Assembly: GCA_937873665.1 (NCBI GenBank)
Contig: CALMYW010000394.1
Coordinates: 186,001 to 250,000, forward strand
Reading direction: 5' to 3'
Length of the DNA: 64,000 bases
Origin: an uncultured Sphingorhabdus sp.
GTDB lineage: Bacteria; Pseudomonadota; Alphaproteobacteria; Sphingomonadales; Sphingomonadaceae
This document shows, piece by piece, positions 55,245 to 63,342 of this stretch (the stretch's first letter is position 1; every line of letters starts with the position of its first letter). The translations under genes and the position numbers were made by a program. The notes below the pieces were generated by a model, which was not told the origin of the DNA, did not search any database, and saw only the letters and a program-made list of their open reading frames with translations.

Positions 55245-55726
55245 TGACGGCCAAAAACACGATATGCCTCTGGTATGACAAGGATGCCGAAGAGGCCGCC
55301 AACTTCTATGCCGCTACCTTTCCGGACAGTATAGTCACAGCAGTCCATCGCGCGCCTGGTGACTTCCCGGGAGGCAAGGCTGGCGATGTTTTGACCGTTG
55401 AGTTCATCGTTTGCGGCATCCCTTGCATCGGCCTCAATGGCGGCCCGATTTTCCCGCACAGCGAAGCCTTCTCCTTCCAGATCGCGACGGACAGCCAGGA
55501 CGAAACCGACAGCTATTGGAATGCGATTGTCGGCAATGGCGGCGCGGAGAGCGCCTGTGGTTGGTGCAAGGATAAATGGGGTCTGAACTGGCAAATCACG
55601 CCGCGCGTGCTGACCGAGGCGATGGCGGCAGGAGGTGATGTCGCGAAACGTGCTTTCGAAGCGATGATGACGATGCACAAGATCGACCATGCCTCCATCG
55701 AAGCAGCGGTGCGGAGAGACGGATAA
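55244..55726 (+). CDS. VOC/PhnB-like (3-demethylubiquinone-9 methyltransferase-type) protein
   Basis: A 160-residue protein: ICLWYDKDAEEAANFYAATF, GIPCIGLNGGPIFPHSEAFS, DSYWNAIVGNGG and CKDKWGLNWQITPRVL, the pattern of PhnB/UbiG-like VOC proteins. It is in the detoxification-type operon. Start chosen at the ATG after GGGAGGAAAG; a GTG 3 bp earlier is possible. Confidence 0.87.
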   Translation: MTAKNTICLWYDKDAEEAANFYAATFPDSIVTAVHRAPGDFPGGKAGDVLTVEFIVCGIPCIGLNGGPIFPHSEAFSFQIATDSQDETDSYWNAIVGNGGAESACGWCKDKWGLNWQITPRVLTEAMAAGGDVAKRAFEAMMTMHKIDHASIEAAVRRDG

Positions 55727-56184
55727 TGACAGCAACAGCAGAAAATGGGTGGGAACTGTCGGTCACGCGTTTCATCGATGCACCGCCGGCAAGGGTGTGG
55801 GACATCATGACCAACCGCATCAACGATTGGTGGTGCCCCAAACCCTGGCGCGCGGAGTTTGACAAGCTCGAACGGCGGGCGGGTGGTGCGTCGATGTGCA
55901 CCATGTATGGCCCCGATGGCGAAGTACACCCGCATCCCGGCACCGTGCTTGCATGGGATGAAGGCCGCCGTTTCGCTTTCACCGATGCGGTGGTGGGCGA
56001 TCTGATGCCGGCGGGCCCGTTCATGATCGGGATCTGGTCGGTCGAGGCCGAAGGCGATGGCACGCGCTATATCGCGCTTTGCCGCCACTGGACCGAAGAC
56101 GACTGCAGGCGCCACGTCGAAATGGGTTTTGAAGAAGGTTGGGGTGCCTGTGCAGATCAGCTGGTGGAAATGTGCGAGGGTTAA
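55726..56184 (+). CDS. SRPBCC (AHSA1-type) domain protein
   Basis: A 152-residue START/SRPBCC protein: SVTRFIDAPPARVWDIMTNR, GTVLAWDEGRRFAFTDAVVG, TRYIALCRHWTEDDCRRHVE and GFEEGWGACADQLVE, with the hydrophobic-ligand cavity fold. It is the last gene of the TetR-led operon, whose start overlaps the previous stop by one base. Its ligand is unknown. Confidence 0.88.
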   Translation: MTATAENGWELSVTRFIDAPPARVWDIMTNRINDWWCPKPWRAEFDKLERRAGGASMCTMYGPDGEVHPHPGTVLAWDEGRRFAFTDAVVGDLMPAGPFMIGIWSVEAEGDGTRYIALCRHWTEDDCRRHVEMGFEEGWGACADQLVEMCEG

Positions 56185-56192
56185 AGAGTAAA

Positions 56193-56280
56193 CGTCGCCC
56201 CTGCGCAGGCAGGGGCCGATGTAGTTTTACCCAACTGGTTCTGTAAACTTCTTGCGCCCCCCGCCTGCGCAGGGGCGACG
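56193..56280. repeat. Paired inverted repeat, CCTGCGCAGGCAGGGG family (copy 1)
   Basis: CGTCGCCCCTGCGCAGGCAGG and its reverse complement around a 40-bp spacer. It follows the SRPBCC stop and precedes the PGPGW protein gene. A second copy lies at 59291-59381. Confidence 0.8.
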
Positions 56281-56320
56281 CATTCTTGCATTAAGGGCGG
56301 TGCAGCCCCACATCCGCCCT

Positions 56321-56653
56321 ATGGCCACGCGCAAGCTCTCTGACAGCCGATCCTACCAATGGGCGATGATCATTCTGGGCTGGTTCCTGATGATCCTCGC
56401 GCCACTGATAGGTTGGTTGCCGGGGCCGGGCGGATTGATTCTGTTTCCAATCGGGCTCGCGCTTGTGATCAAGAATTCGCTTTGGGCCAAACGGCAATAT
56501 GCAAGAGTGAGCAAGCGCCATCCCGAATATGGCGAATGGGCCAATTGGGCGATGCGGCGGAAGCGGTTCAAGACACGCCCGCCCTTCCCGCCAATAAAGC
56601 GCGACCTGATGCGCATCTTCCGGCGCGATGATTTTGGCCAAAAACAGCCTTGA
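56321..56653 (+). CDS. PGPGW-type small transmembrane protein
   Basis: A 110-residue protein with one or two hydrophobic segments and the family pattern: WAMIILGWFLMILAPLIGWLPGPGGLILFPIGLAL, with the PGPGW-like WLPGPGG. A basic C-terminal tail (MRRKRFKTRPPFPPIKRDLM) suggests cytoplasmic orientation. The function is unknown. It lies just upstream of the rpmH promoter. Confidence 0.75.
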   Translation: MATRKLSDSRSYQWAMIILGWFLMILAPLIGWLPGPGGLILFPIGLALVIKNSLWAKRQYARVSKRHPEYGEWANWAMRRKRFKTRPPFPPIKRDLMRIFRRDDFGQKQP

Positions 56654-56659
56654 GTCATG

Positions 56660-56688
56660 TTGACTTTTACCCGCCCAAACCATAAAGG
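56660..56688 (+). promoter_or_regulatory. Putative rpmH promoter
   Basis: TTGACT (-35, 56660-56665) and CATAAA/TAAAGG (-10 region, about 56681-56688) with a 15-17 bp spacer, about 80 bp before the rpmH start. The -10 is a loose match; inference from position. Confidence 0.4.
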
Positions 56689-56768
56689 CCCGCTCAACAA
56701 AGGCGGTCGCCGTAGAGATTCGGCGGCTGTTTTTATTCCAATTGCTGATTTTATTGAGGATTTGAGCC

Positions 56769-56903
56769 ATGAAGCGCACCTTCCAGCCGAGCAATCTTGT
56801 GCGCGCTCGCCGTCACGGATTCCGTCTCCGCATGTCGACCGCCAAGGGCCGTGCGATACTGAACGCACGCCGCGCCCGCGGTCGCAAGAAGCTCTCGGCC
56901 TAA
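56769..56903 (+). CDS. rpmH: 50S ribosomal protein L34
   Basis: A 44-residue ribosomal protein of the large subunit, reading [20 protein letters not shown] and continuing [23 protein letters not shown], which is the complete L34. It heads the conserved run with rnpA, yidD and yidC found near the replication origin region in many bacteria. It is too short for most gene lists but unmistakable. Confidence 0.97.
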   Translation: MKRTFQPSNLVRARRHGFRLRMSTAKGRAILNARRARGRKKLSA

Positions 56904-56929
56904 GCCGGGCGCTTTGCGGTAGCCGCGAG

Positions 56930-57265
56930 ATGCGCGGTTACACCGTCATAAAGAAAAGGCCGGAGTTTCTGGCTGCCAACCGGGGGAAGCGCTATGCAAC
57001 TCCCGGTTTCGTTTTGCTGGTGCATGACCGGCGCGACGAAGACCCTGCCAAGCGGCTCGGGATCACCATAACCAAGAAAGTCGGCAACGCGGTGGTGCGT
57101 AATCGCATGCGCCGCCGTTTCCGTGAGTTGGCGGCAGAATTGCTTCCTGATTTGGGCAAGGCCGGTGCCGATCATATCCTGATCGGGCGCGAAGGCGGCA
57201 TAGAGCGCGATTTTGGTATGCTGCGTGAAGAAATGACCAAGGCGTTGAGAAAGCTCGCTTCATGA
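56930..57265 (+). CDS. rnpA: Ribonuclease P protein component
   Basis: A 111-residue protein of RNase P, which with its RNA trims tRNA 5' leaders. Pattern: GYTVIKKRPEFLAANRGKRY, RLGITITKKVGNAVVRNRMR (the RNR motif, RNRMRRRFREL), and DHILIGREGGIERDF. The ATG at 56930 lies 27 bp after rpmH. It overlaps yidD by 4 bp (ATGA). Confidence 0.95.
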   Translation: MRGYTVIKKRPEFLAANRGKRYATPGFVLLVHDRRDEDPAKRLGITITKKVGNAVVRNRMRRRFRELAAELLPDLGKAGADHILIGREGGIERDFGMLREEMTKALRKLAS

Positions 57266-57474
57266 TCGCCAAGCTCCTCATCCTCATCGCGCGCGGCTGG
57301 CAATTGGGCCCTTCGCGCATCCTGCCACCGACCTGCCGTTACGCACCAAGCTGTTCGTCCTATGCGATAGAGGCTTTGCAGAAACATGGCGCGATTAAGG
57401 GTGGCTGGCTGGCGCTGAAACGGCTATTGCGCTGCCATCCTTGGGGCGGGCACGGATATGATCCGGTGCCCTAA
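57262..57474 (+). CDS. yidD: Membrane protein insertion efficiency factor YidD
   Basis: A 70-residue protein with the family's cysteine core PPTCRYAPSCSSYAIEALQK and CHPWGGHGYDPVP. YidD assists membrane insertion with YidC, whose gene follows 48 bp on. It overlaps rnpA by 4 bp. Confidence 0.95.
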   Translation: MIAKLLILIARGWQLGPSRILPPTCRYAPSCSSYAIEALQKHGAIKGGWLALKRLLRCHPWGGHGYDPVP

Positions 57475-57521
57475 TGTGTTCAACACATGATCCAGACATT
57501 GAAATAACAGGGAATATTTGA

Positions 57522-59285
57522 GTGGAAGACCGGCGTAATATCATATTGGCTGTGCTGTTGACTGGCCTAATCCTTTTTGGCTGGCCCTATGTCGCGAACA
57601 TGTTTTTCCCGACACCGCCGCCAGCAGAGAAGAGCTTAAGCACTTCAGCAAAGGTGGAGAGCGCGAACAGCGGTAGCGGCGATATTGCTGTCACTTCGTT
57701 GCCCGAAAAGGTTGTGGCGCTGCCATCAGCCCTTGCGGCCAACCCCCGCGTGCTGGTCGAAACGCCCAAGCTGAAGGGCTCGATCAACCTTGAAGGCGCG
57801 CGGATCGATGATCTGGTACTGACCGCGCACCGGCAGGAGTTATCGAAGAAATCACCGCCGGTCCGCTTGTTTGCGCCTTCAGGCACAGCCAACGCCTATT
57901 TTGCGCGTTTCGGCTGGACGGGTAATGGCGCAACACTTCCGACCGACAAAACCGTGTGGACGGCTGATGGCAAGAAGCTCGCTCCATCAACCCCGGTAAC
58001 GCTCAGCTGGACTAACCCCGAAGGCCAGCGGTTCGACATCAAGCTGTCGATTGACGAGCATTATATGATAACCGCCGAGCAGCGCTTCACCAACGCCGCC
58101 GGCCTGCCGACCGCGAATATCGCGCCTTTTGGCATCATCAGCCGCAAGGGCGCACCCAAGGACGCGACCAAGGGTGGCTCGATCTTTACGCAAATCCATA
58201 TCGGCCCGATGGGCGTTTTCAATGGCGAGCCCAATTATGAATGGGGTTATGATCAGGTCGCCGAGGCTCCGAATGGCAAGGTGAGCTTTGCCACCACCGG
58301 CGGCTGGAATGGCCTGACCGACAAATATTGGCTGGCTGCCCTGATCCCCGACCAGAAAGTGCCCGTAAAGGCCGAATTCCTCTCCGAAGGCGGCTATAAT
58401 TGGGCCAATGTTCGCAATGCGCAGTTGACGGCAGTCGAAGCAGGCCAATCCAAAGCCCAGACATCGCGGCTCTTCGCAGGTGCCAAGGAATATGAAGAGC
58501 TGACCAACTACACCGAAAAGCTCGGCATCCCTTATCTCGATTATTCGATCGACTGGGGCTGGTTCTGGTTCATCGCCATTCCGTTCCAAAAGCTGCTGTT
58601 GTGGCTTTTTGACCTGTTCAAGAATTTCGGCGTCGCGATCATCGCGCTGACGATTATCGTCCGCCTGTTCATGTATCCCGTCGCGCAGAAGCAGTTCGCT
58701 TCGATGGCGGGCATGCGGGCGGTGCAGCCGAAGATGAAGGCGCTGCAGGAACGCTACAAGGACGACAAGCCCAAGCTGCAGCAGGAAATGATGAAGCTGT
58801 ATCAGGAAGAGAAGATCAACCCGCTGGCGGGTTGCCTTCCCATCCTGCTGCAAATTCCCATCTTCTTCGCGCTCTACAAGATTTTGATGCTGTCGGTCGA
58901 GATGCGGCATCAGCCCTTTGCACTGTGGCTGAAGGACTTGTCGGCACCCGATCCGTTGACCCCGGTCAACCTGTTCGGCCTGCTACCGTTCGATCCGCCG
59001 ACCTTCCTAGCCATCGGCATCCTGCCTATCCTGCTCGGCATCACCATGTGGCTGATGCAGAAGCTGAATCCGCAGCCGATGGACGAAGTACAGAAGCAGG
59101 TCTTTGCGATCATGCCCTGGTTCCTGATGTTCATCATGGCGCCTTTCGCGGCGGGTCTGCAGCTGTACTGGGTGGTTTCGAACATCATCTCTATTGGCCA
59201 GCAAAAATGGCTTTATTCCAAGCATCCGATCCTGAAGGAGCAGATGGCGAAGGAAGAGGCCGAAAAGAAAAAGGCGAAGGCTTAA
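57522..59285 (+). CDS. yidC: Membrane protein insertase YidC
   Basis: A 587-residue inner-membrane insertase. It has an N-terminal TM (ILAVLLTGLILFGWPYVANM), the large periplasmic P1 domain (about 60-345), and a five-helix C-terminal core (FGVAIIALTIIVRLFMYPVAQK; ILLQIPIFFALYKILMLSVE; PWFLMFIMAPFAAGLQLYWV). GTG start. Length is typical of Gram-negative YidC. It is followed by a repeat pair and engB. Confidence 0.97.
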   Translation: MEDRRNIILAVLLTGLILFGWPYVANMFFPTPPPAEKSLSTSAKVESANSGSGDIAVTSLPEKVVALPSALAANPRVLVETPKLKGSINLEGARIDDLVLTAHRQELSKKSPPVRLFAPSGTANAYFARFGWTGNGATLPTDKTVWTADGKKLAPSTPVTLSWTNPEGQRFDIKLSIDEHYMITAEQRFTNAAGLPTANIAPFGIISRKGAPKDATKGGSIFTQIHIGPMGVFNGEPNYEWGYDQVAEAPNGKVSFATTGGWNGLTDKYWLAALIPDQKVPVKAEFLSEGGYNWANVRNAQLTAVEAGQSKAQTSRLFAGAKEYEELTNYTEKLGIPYLDYSIDWGWFWFIAIPFQKLLLWLFDLFKNFGVAIIALTIIVRLFMYPVAQKQFASMAGMRAVQPKMKALQERYKDDKPKLQQEMMKLYQEEKINPLAGCLPILLQIPIFFALYKILMLSVEMRHQPFALWLKDLSAPDPLTPVNLFGLLPFDPPTFLAIGILPILLGITMWLMQKLNPQPMDEVQKQVFAIMPWFLMFIMAPFAAGLQLYWVVSNIISIGQQKWLYSKHPILKEQMAKEEAEKKKAKA

Positions 59286-59290
59286 CCGCG

Positions 59291-59381
59291 GCGTCGCCCC
59301 GGCGCAGGCCGGGGCCGTTGGCGGTCTAAGCATTTGACGGTATTGAAACCTGCAGCGGCCCCTGCCTGCGCAGGGGTGACG
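59291..59381. repeat. Paired inverted repeat, CCTGCGCAGGCAGGGG family (copy 2)
   Basis: GCGTCGCCCCGGCGCAGGCC and its near-complement around a 40-bp spacer, in the yidC-engB gap, 11 bp before the engB ATG. It is the same family as 56193-56280. Confidence 0.8.
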
Positions 59382-59392
59382 GGATTAGAAGC

Positions 59393-60004
59393 ATGGATAC
59401 GAAAATCTTCTCAGGCCCGGTCAACTTCCTGAAGTCGGCCCCCAGCCTGGAATTCCTTCCCGATGCAACGGTACCCGAAATCGCCTTTGCCGGTCGTTCC
59501 AATGTCGGCAAGTCGAGCCTGATCAACGCGCTGGTCAATCGCAACGGGCTGGCGCGCGCTTCGAACACACCCGGGCGCACGCAGGAACTCAACTTTTTCG
59601 ATGTCGGCGAGCCGCCGATATTCCGCATCTGCGACATGCCGGGCTATGGCTACGCCAAGGCACCGCTGAAGACGGTGCAAAAATGGCGCTATCTGGTGAA
59701 TGATTATCTGCGCGGGCGGCAGGTGCTGAAACGCGCCTTCCTCCTCATCGACAGTCGCCACGGTATCAAGGAAGTCGACCGCGAAATCATGAAGATGCTC
59801 GATGGCGCCGCGGTCAGCTATCGAATCGTGTTGACCAAGACCGACAAGATCAAGGCTAGCGAACTCGCCGCAGTCGAGGCCGCAACGCTGGAGGAACTGC
59901 GCAAGCACAGCGCCGCCTTCCCTGTCATTTCGGCGACTTCTGCGGAAAAAAAGGGCGGGATTGATGCTTTGCGCGAGGCGGTGCTGGAAGCGATTGCCAG
60001 TTAG
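59393..60004 (+). CDS. engB: Ribosome biogenesis GTP-binding protein EngB/YsxC
   Basis: A 203-residue TRAFAC GTPase acting in late 50S assembly. G1 is FAGRSNVGKSSLINALVNR, then the switch-I TPGRTQELNFFDV, G3 DMPGYGYAKAP and G4 TKTDKI. It usually follows yidC in this lineage, as here, though a repeat pair separates them. Confidence 0.95.
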   Translation: MDTKIFSGPVNFLKSAPSLEFLPDATVPEIAFAGRSNVGKSSLINALVNRNGLARASNTPGRTQELNFFDVGEPPIFRICDMPGYGYAKAPLKTVQKWRYLVNDYLRGRQVLKRAFLLIDSRHGIKEVDREIMKMLDGAAVSYRIVLTKTDKIKASELAAVEAATLEELRKHSAAFPVISATSAEKKGGIDALREAVLEAIAS

Positions 60005-60017
60005 TTTAATAGAGTTC

Positions 60018-60114
60018 GTGTCACCCCCGACTTGATCGGGGATCCATTGTCCGGGGCGTCGGTTTAAACCTTGGTGTCAGACCATGGATTCCCGCTTTCG
60101 CGGGAATGACAAGG
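60018..60114. repeat. Inverted repeat flanking the GST-cupin block (left copy)
   Basis: TGTCACCCCCGACTTGATCGG through a short loop to CCCGCTTTCGCGGGAATGAC. A copy in opposite orientation lies at 61451-61547. Confidence 0.8.
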
Positions 60115-60170
60115 TTATGTGTCGAGTGACAGCTCTCGACACCAATGATTTATCGCGCCATTACGGCCAA

Positions 60171-60845
60171 ATGACGCTCAAACTCATCATCGGGAACAAG
60201 GCCTATTCAAGCTGGTCGATGCGTGGCTGGCTGGCTTGCAAGCAATCGGGGCTGCATTTTGAGGAGATGACGGTCCCGCTCTACGATGCAGGCTGGGATG
60301 AGCGGAAGCGTGAGGAAGACCTTGCCCCATCGTCTGGCAAGGTTCCGATATTGTGGGACGGCGATGCGGTCATCTGGGATAGTCTCGCGATCATCGAATA
60401 TCTCGCGGACAAGGTCGGGCGCGAACGTTTCTGGCCCAAGGATGAGGTTGCACGCGGCATGGCGCGGGCAATGGCCGCTGAAATGCATTCAGGCTTCCTG
60501 CCGCTGCGCCGCGAATGCCCGATGAACCTGCGCAAAATCTATGAGGGCGTGACGATCAGCGAAGAGACGCGCAACGATGCGCTCCGCATATTGGGTCTGT
60601 GGGCCGAGGCACGGGCACGCTTTGGCAAGGAAGGGCCCTATTTGTTCGGCACCTACAGCGCAGCCGACATCATGTACGCGCCGATCGTGACGCGCTTTGT
60701 TACTTACGGCTTCACCCTGCCCGGCTTTGCGCAAAGCTATATCGAGGCGGTGCTTGCCCATCCCTGGATGGAGGAATGGTATCAGTCGGCCCAGAATGAA
60801 GAATGGGTGATCGAAAAGTTCGAGAACGAGCCGGCTAAAAAATAG
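60171..60845 (+). CDS. Glutathione S-transferase family protein
   Basis: A 224-residue GST. The thioredoxin-like N-terminal half reads LIIGNKAYSSWSMRGWLACK, with VIWDSLAIIEYLADK as the GSH-site helix, and the C-terminal half is all-helical (RMRDRWELAQVGRHL-like region, YLFGTYSAADIMYAPIVTRF). It is the second gene within the inverted-repeat pair. The substrate is unknown. Confidence 0.87.
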   Translation: MTLKLIIGNKAYSSWSMRGWLACKQSGLHFEEMTVPLYDAGWDERKREEDLAPSSGKVPILWDGDAVIWDSLAIIEYLADKVGRERFWPKDEVARGMARAMAAEMHSGFLPLRRECPMNLRKIYEGVTISEETRNDALRILGLWAEARARFGKEGPYLFGTYSAADIMYAPIVTRFVTYGFTLPGFAQSYIEAVLAHPWMEEWYQSAQNEEWVIEKFENEPAKK

Positions 60846-60863
60846 CAGTTCAAGTCCAAATTG

Positions 60864-60945
60864 CCTTAGCCCTGAGCCTGTCGAAGGGCGCTTTTTAGCC
60901 GCTACGCAAACCTTGGGACGCCCTTCGACAGGATCAGGGCTACGG
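60864..60945. repeat. Paired inverted repeat, CTGAGCCTGTCGAAGG family (copy 3)
   Basis: CCTTAGCCCTGAGCCTGTCG and GCCCTTCGACAGGATCAGGGC arms, just after the GST stop and before the cupin stop, in the convergent gap. Confidence 0.85.
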
Positions 60946-60948
60946 TAT

Positions 60949-61413
60949 TCAGGGAAGCCTTTTGGCTGGATAGAGACTACCATCCTTATGGTAATAATGC
61001 TCTTCGCTGAACATCATGTCGATATCCGAATAGCCGCCGCCTTTTGAGCGGTCGCCGACCCCGATAGCGATGAATACACAATCGCTGTCACTGCGGTTGA
61101 TCATATGGTGTCCATTGCGCACACCCGCCGCCCAAGCGGCGACATCGCCCGGGCGCATCATGGTTTCACCTTCATCCTCGATCAACACCGCCTCACCCGA
61201 CAGCATGATGACGATCTCATCCTCTGCCTCGTGCCAATGGCGCTGCGATGACCAGCCGCCGGGTTTGAGCACAACATGGCTCGCCCCCATTTGAGTCAGG
61301 CCCGCAGCCGGTGCCAACCTGCGCCACCAACGGCCCTCCACCGCCTTGTCAAATGGTTCTGGGTAACCGGTAGCGTTCGATTGCGGGATGGCTTCGATAT
61401 CGATCTTGGGCAT
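60949..61413 (-). CDS. Cupin-domain protein
   Basis: A 154-residue cupin: SHVVLKPGGWSSQRHWHEAEDEIVIMLSGEAVL with the metal-ligand histidines and Glu (about residues 49-60), and MRPGDVAAWAAGVRNGHHMIN as motif 2 with its His. It converges with the GST gene. The substrate cannot be predicted from the fold alone. Confidence 0.85.
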   Translation of the reverse strand: MPKIDIEAIPQSNATGYPEPFDKAVEGRWWRRLAPAAGLTQMGASHVVLKPGGWSSQRHWHEAEDEIVIMLSGEAVLIEDEGETMMRPGDVAAWAAGVRNGHHMINRSDSDCVFIAIGVGDRSKGGGYSDIDMMFSEEHYYHKDGSLYPAKRLP

Positions 61414-61450
61414 AGGTTGGCTTCCTTAATGTTGGACAAATCCTACCCAG

Positions 61451-61547
61451 CTTGTCATTCCCGCGAAAGCGGGAATCCATGGCCTGAACCGTCGGTTCAA
61501 ACCTCGCTGTCAGACCATGGATCCCCGATCAAGCCGGGGATGACACA
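61451..61547. repeat. Inverted repeat flanking the GST-cupin block (right copy)
   Basis: CTTGTCATTCCCGCGAAAGC through to CGATCAAGCCGGGGATGAC, the reverse-orientation copy of 60018-60114. It overlaps the start region of dapE (an extra ATG at 61540 lies inside it). Confidence 0.8.
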
Positions 61548-61551
61548 GACT

Positions 61552-62691
61552 ATGACAGAGAGTTTGGCTCTCACTTATGCCCAACGCTTAATGGCTTGCG
61601 AGAGTATCTCGCCTGCGCGCGGCAGCGTATTCGATACGATGGAGGCGATGCTGGCGCCCCTGGGTTTCACCGTCGAGCGCTTCATTGCAGGCGCTGACGA
61701 CCCCAATCCGGCGCATGGCGGGCCTGTGGAAAACCTGTTTGCTATTCGTGGAAAAGGCGGTCGGCATTTCGCCTTTGCCGGGCATCTGGATGTCGTTCCG
61801 CCGGGTGATGGCTGGGCCAGCGAGCCGTTTGAACCGGAAATCCGTGGCGACCTGCTTTACGGGCGCGGCGCGGTCGACATGAAGGGCAGCATCGCGGCCT
61901 TCGTTGCGGCCTTGCACGATATTCCCGAGGATGCCGGCACGGTCAGCCTGATCATAACCGGCGATGAGGAAGGCCCCGCCATCCACGGTACCCGCGCGCT
62001 GATCGATCATATGAAGGCGCGTGGTACCCTGCCAGACCTGTGCCTTGTCGGCGAACCCACCAGCGTCAACCAGCTGGGCGATATGATGAAGGTCGGGCGG
62101 CGCGGCTCGGTGAATATATGGATCACCGTCGAGGGCACGCAGGGGCATGTCGCCTATCCGCATCTGGCAGACAATCCGATCCCGCGGCTTGTGGCCATCC
62201 TCGCGCAGATCAAGGCAGTGGTGCTCGACGAAGGCACCGAATTTTTCCAGCCGAGCAATATCGAGATTACCGAACTGCACACCGGCAATCCGGCAACCAA
62301 TGTCATCCCCGCCAAAGCACTGGCGCGGCTTTCGATCCGTTTCAACGACCTGCACAGCGGCGAAAGCCTTGTCGAACTGATCCGCGGCATTGTTGAACCG
62401 GGCGGCGGCACGCTGAAAGCGATGATCTCTGGCGAGGCCTTTCTGACCCCGCCGGGCGAGCTCAGCGAAACATTGGCCGCCATAGTGGAGGAAGTGGCCG
62501 GCATCGCGCCCGAAGCCTCGACCACCGGCGGCACATCCGATGCAAGGTTCTTGTCTAAACTATGCCCAGTCGTCGAATTCGGCCTCTGTAATGCAACCAT
62601 GCACAAGCTGGACGAGGCGGTTGCGATTGCAGACCTTGATGCGCTGACAGAGATTTATCGGCGGGTAACGCTGCGGTTGTTGGCGCGTTGA
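61552..62691 (+). CDS. dapE: Succinyl-diaminopimelate desuccinylase
   Basis: A 379-residue M20-type metallohydrolase of lysine and diaminopimelate biosynthesis. Metal sites: AGHLDVVPPGDGW (His, Asp), YGRGAVDMKGS, TGDEEGPAIHG (Glu) and C-terminal CNATMHKLDE (His). LCLVGEPTSV is also typical. The start at 61552 is preferred over an in-repeat ATG at 61540. The length is the usual about 375. Confidence 0.95.
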   Translation: MTESLALTYAQRLMACESISPARGSVFDTMEAMLAPLGFTVERFIAGADDPNPAHGGPVENLFAIRGKGGRHFAFAGHLDVVPPGDGWASEPFEPEIRGDLLYGRGAVDMKGSIAAFVAALHDIPEDAGTVSLIITGDEEGPAIHGTRALIDHMKARGTLPDLCLVGEPTSVNQLGDMMKVGRRGSVNIWITVEGTQGHVAYPHLADNPIPRLVAILAQIKAVVLDEGTEFFQPSNIEITELHTGNPATNVIPAKALARLSIRFNDLHSGESLVELIRGIVEPGGGTLKAMISGEAFLTPPGELSETLAAIVEEVAGIAPEASTTGGTSDARFLSKLCPVVEFGLCNATMHKLDEAVAIADLDALTEIYRRVTLRLLAR

Positions 62692-62701
62692 GTTGAATTC
62701 A

Positions 62702-62784
62702 CCGCAGCCCTGAGCTTGTCGAAGGGCGTTTTTCAGATGTAGCGCTGAGTCGATGGCCGCCCTTCGACAGGCTCAGGGCTACGG
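62702..62784. repeat. Paired inverted repeat, CTGAGCCTGTCGAAGG family (copy 4)
   Basis: CCGCAGCCCTGAGCTTGTCG and CCCTTCGACAGGCTCAGGGC arms, between the convergent dapE and Smr genes; a likely bidirectional transcript end. Confidence 0.85.
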
Positions 62785-62799
62785 TCACGCCTCAACCAA

Positions 62800-63342
62800 T
62801 CAACGCTTCAACACAATGTACAGCGCCCCATCGCCACCATGGCGTGGGTGCGCCTGCCGGACAGCGGCGATGTGAGACGAATGGCGCGAAGCCGCCAGCC
62901 AATCACGCACCACAGCGGCAATCGCGCCCCGGCCCGCGCCGCTCGCACGGTCGTGCGCGCGCGCTTTTCCGGTGACAAGCAGCACCACGCGCAACCGCTG
63001 ATGAATGGCTTGCTCGAGCGTGTGATCTAGCCTTGCATGTGCACCGGCCAGACCCTGCCCGTGCAGATCGATGCTGATGTCGGGGATGACAGCCCCTTTA
63101 TGAAAGCGACGATCCCAGTGCGAATCAAGATTGCTGTCTATCGGTTTGGCCGGCGTGGCTACGGAGCGAACGGCACCCATTTTGGGCTTTGGCTTGGCCG
63201 CTTTAGGTTCCGCTGGCTTTGCCTTTGGTGGTTCGTCAACCGGATGCGGATGCAATGCAACCTTTACCGGATGCAACGGCTTCACCGTCTGCACGACACG
63301 GTTCCAAAGCGACCGCTCCTCCGGATGGAGGCGGCGGGTCAT
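62800..63342 (-). CDS. Smr/MutS2-domain protein
   Basis: A 180-residue protein. A basic N-terminus (MTRRLHPEERSLWNRVVQTV) and a Lys/Pro/Ala linker lead to a C-terminal Smr domain (SIDLHGQGLAGAHARLDHTL; the family LDLHG motif; late HGGDGALYIVLKR). Smr domains nick or cleave nucleic acid. It overlaps mltA by 4 bp (ATGA), so the two are coupled. Confidence 0.85.
   Translation of the reverse strand: MTRRLHPEERSLWNRVVQTVKPLHPVKVALHPHPVDEPPKAKPAEPKAAKPKPKMGAVRSVATPAKPIDSNLDSHWDRRFHKGAVIPDISIDLHGQGLAGAHARLDHTLEQAIHQRLRVVLLVTGKARAHDRASGAGRGAIAAVVRDWLAASRHSSHIAAVRQAHPRHGGDGALYIVLKR

Noticed and set aside
56769..57474. Replication origin near rpmH-rnpA
   Set aside because: No DnaA-box cluster, dnaA, parA/parB or gidA is visible in the window; the gene run alone does not show an origin.
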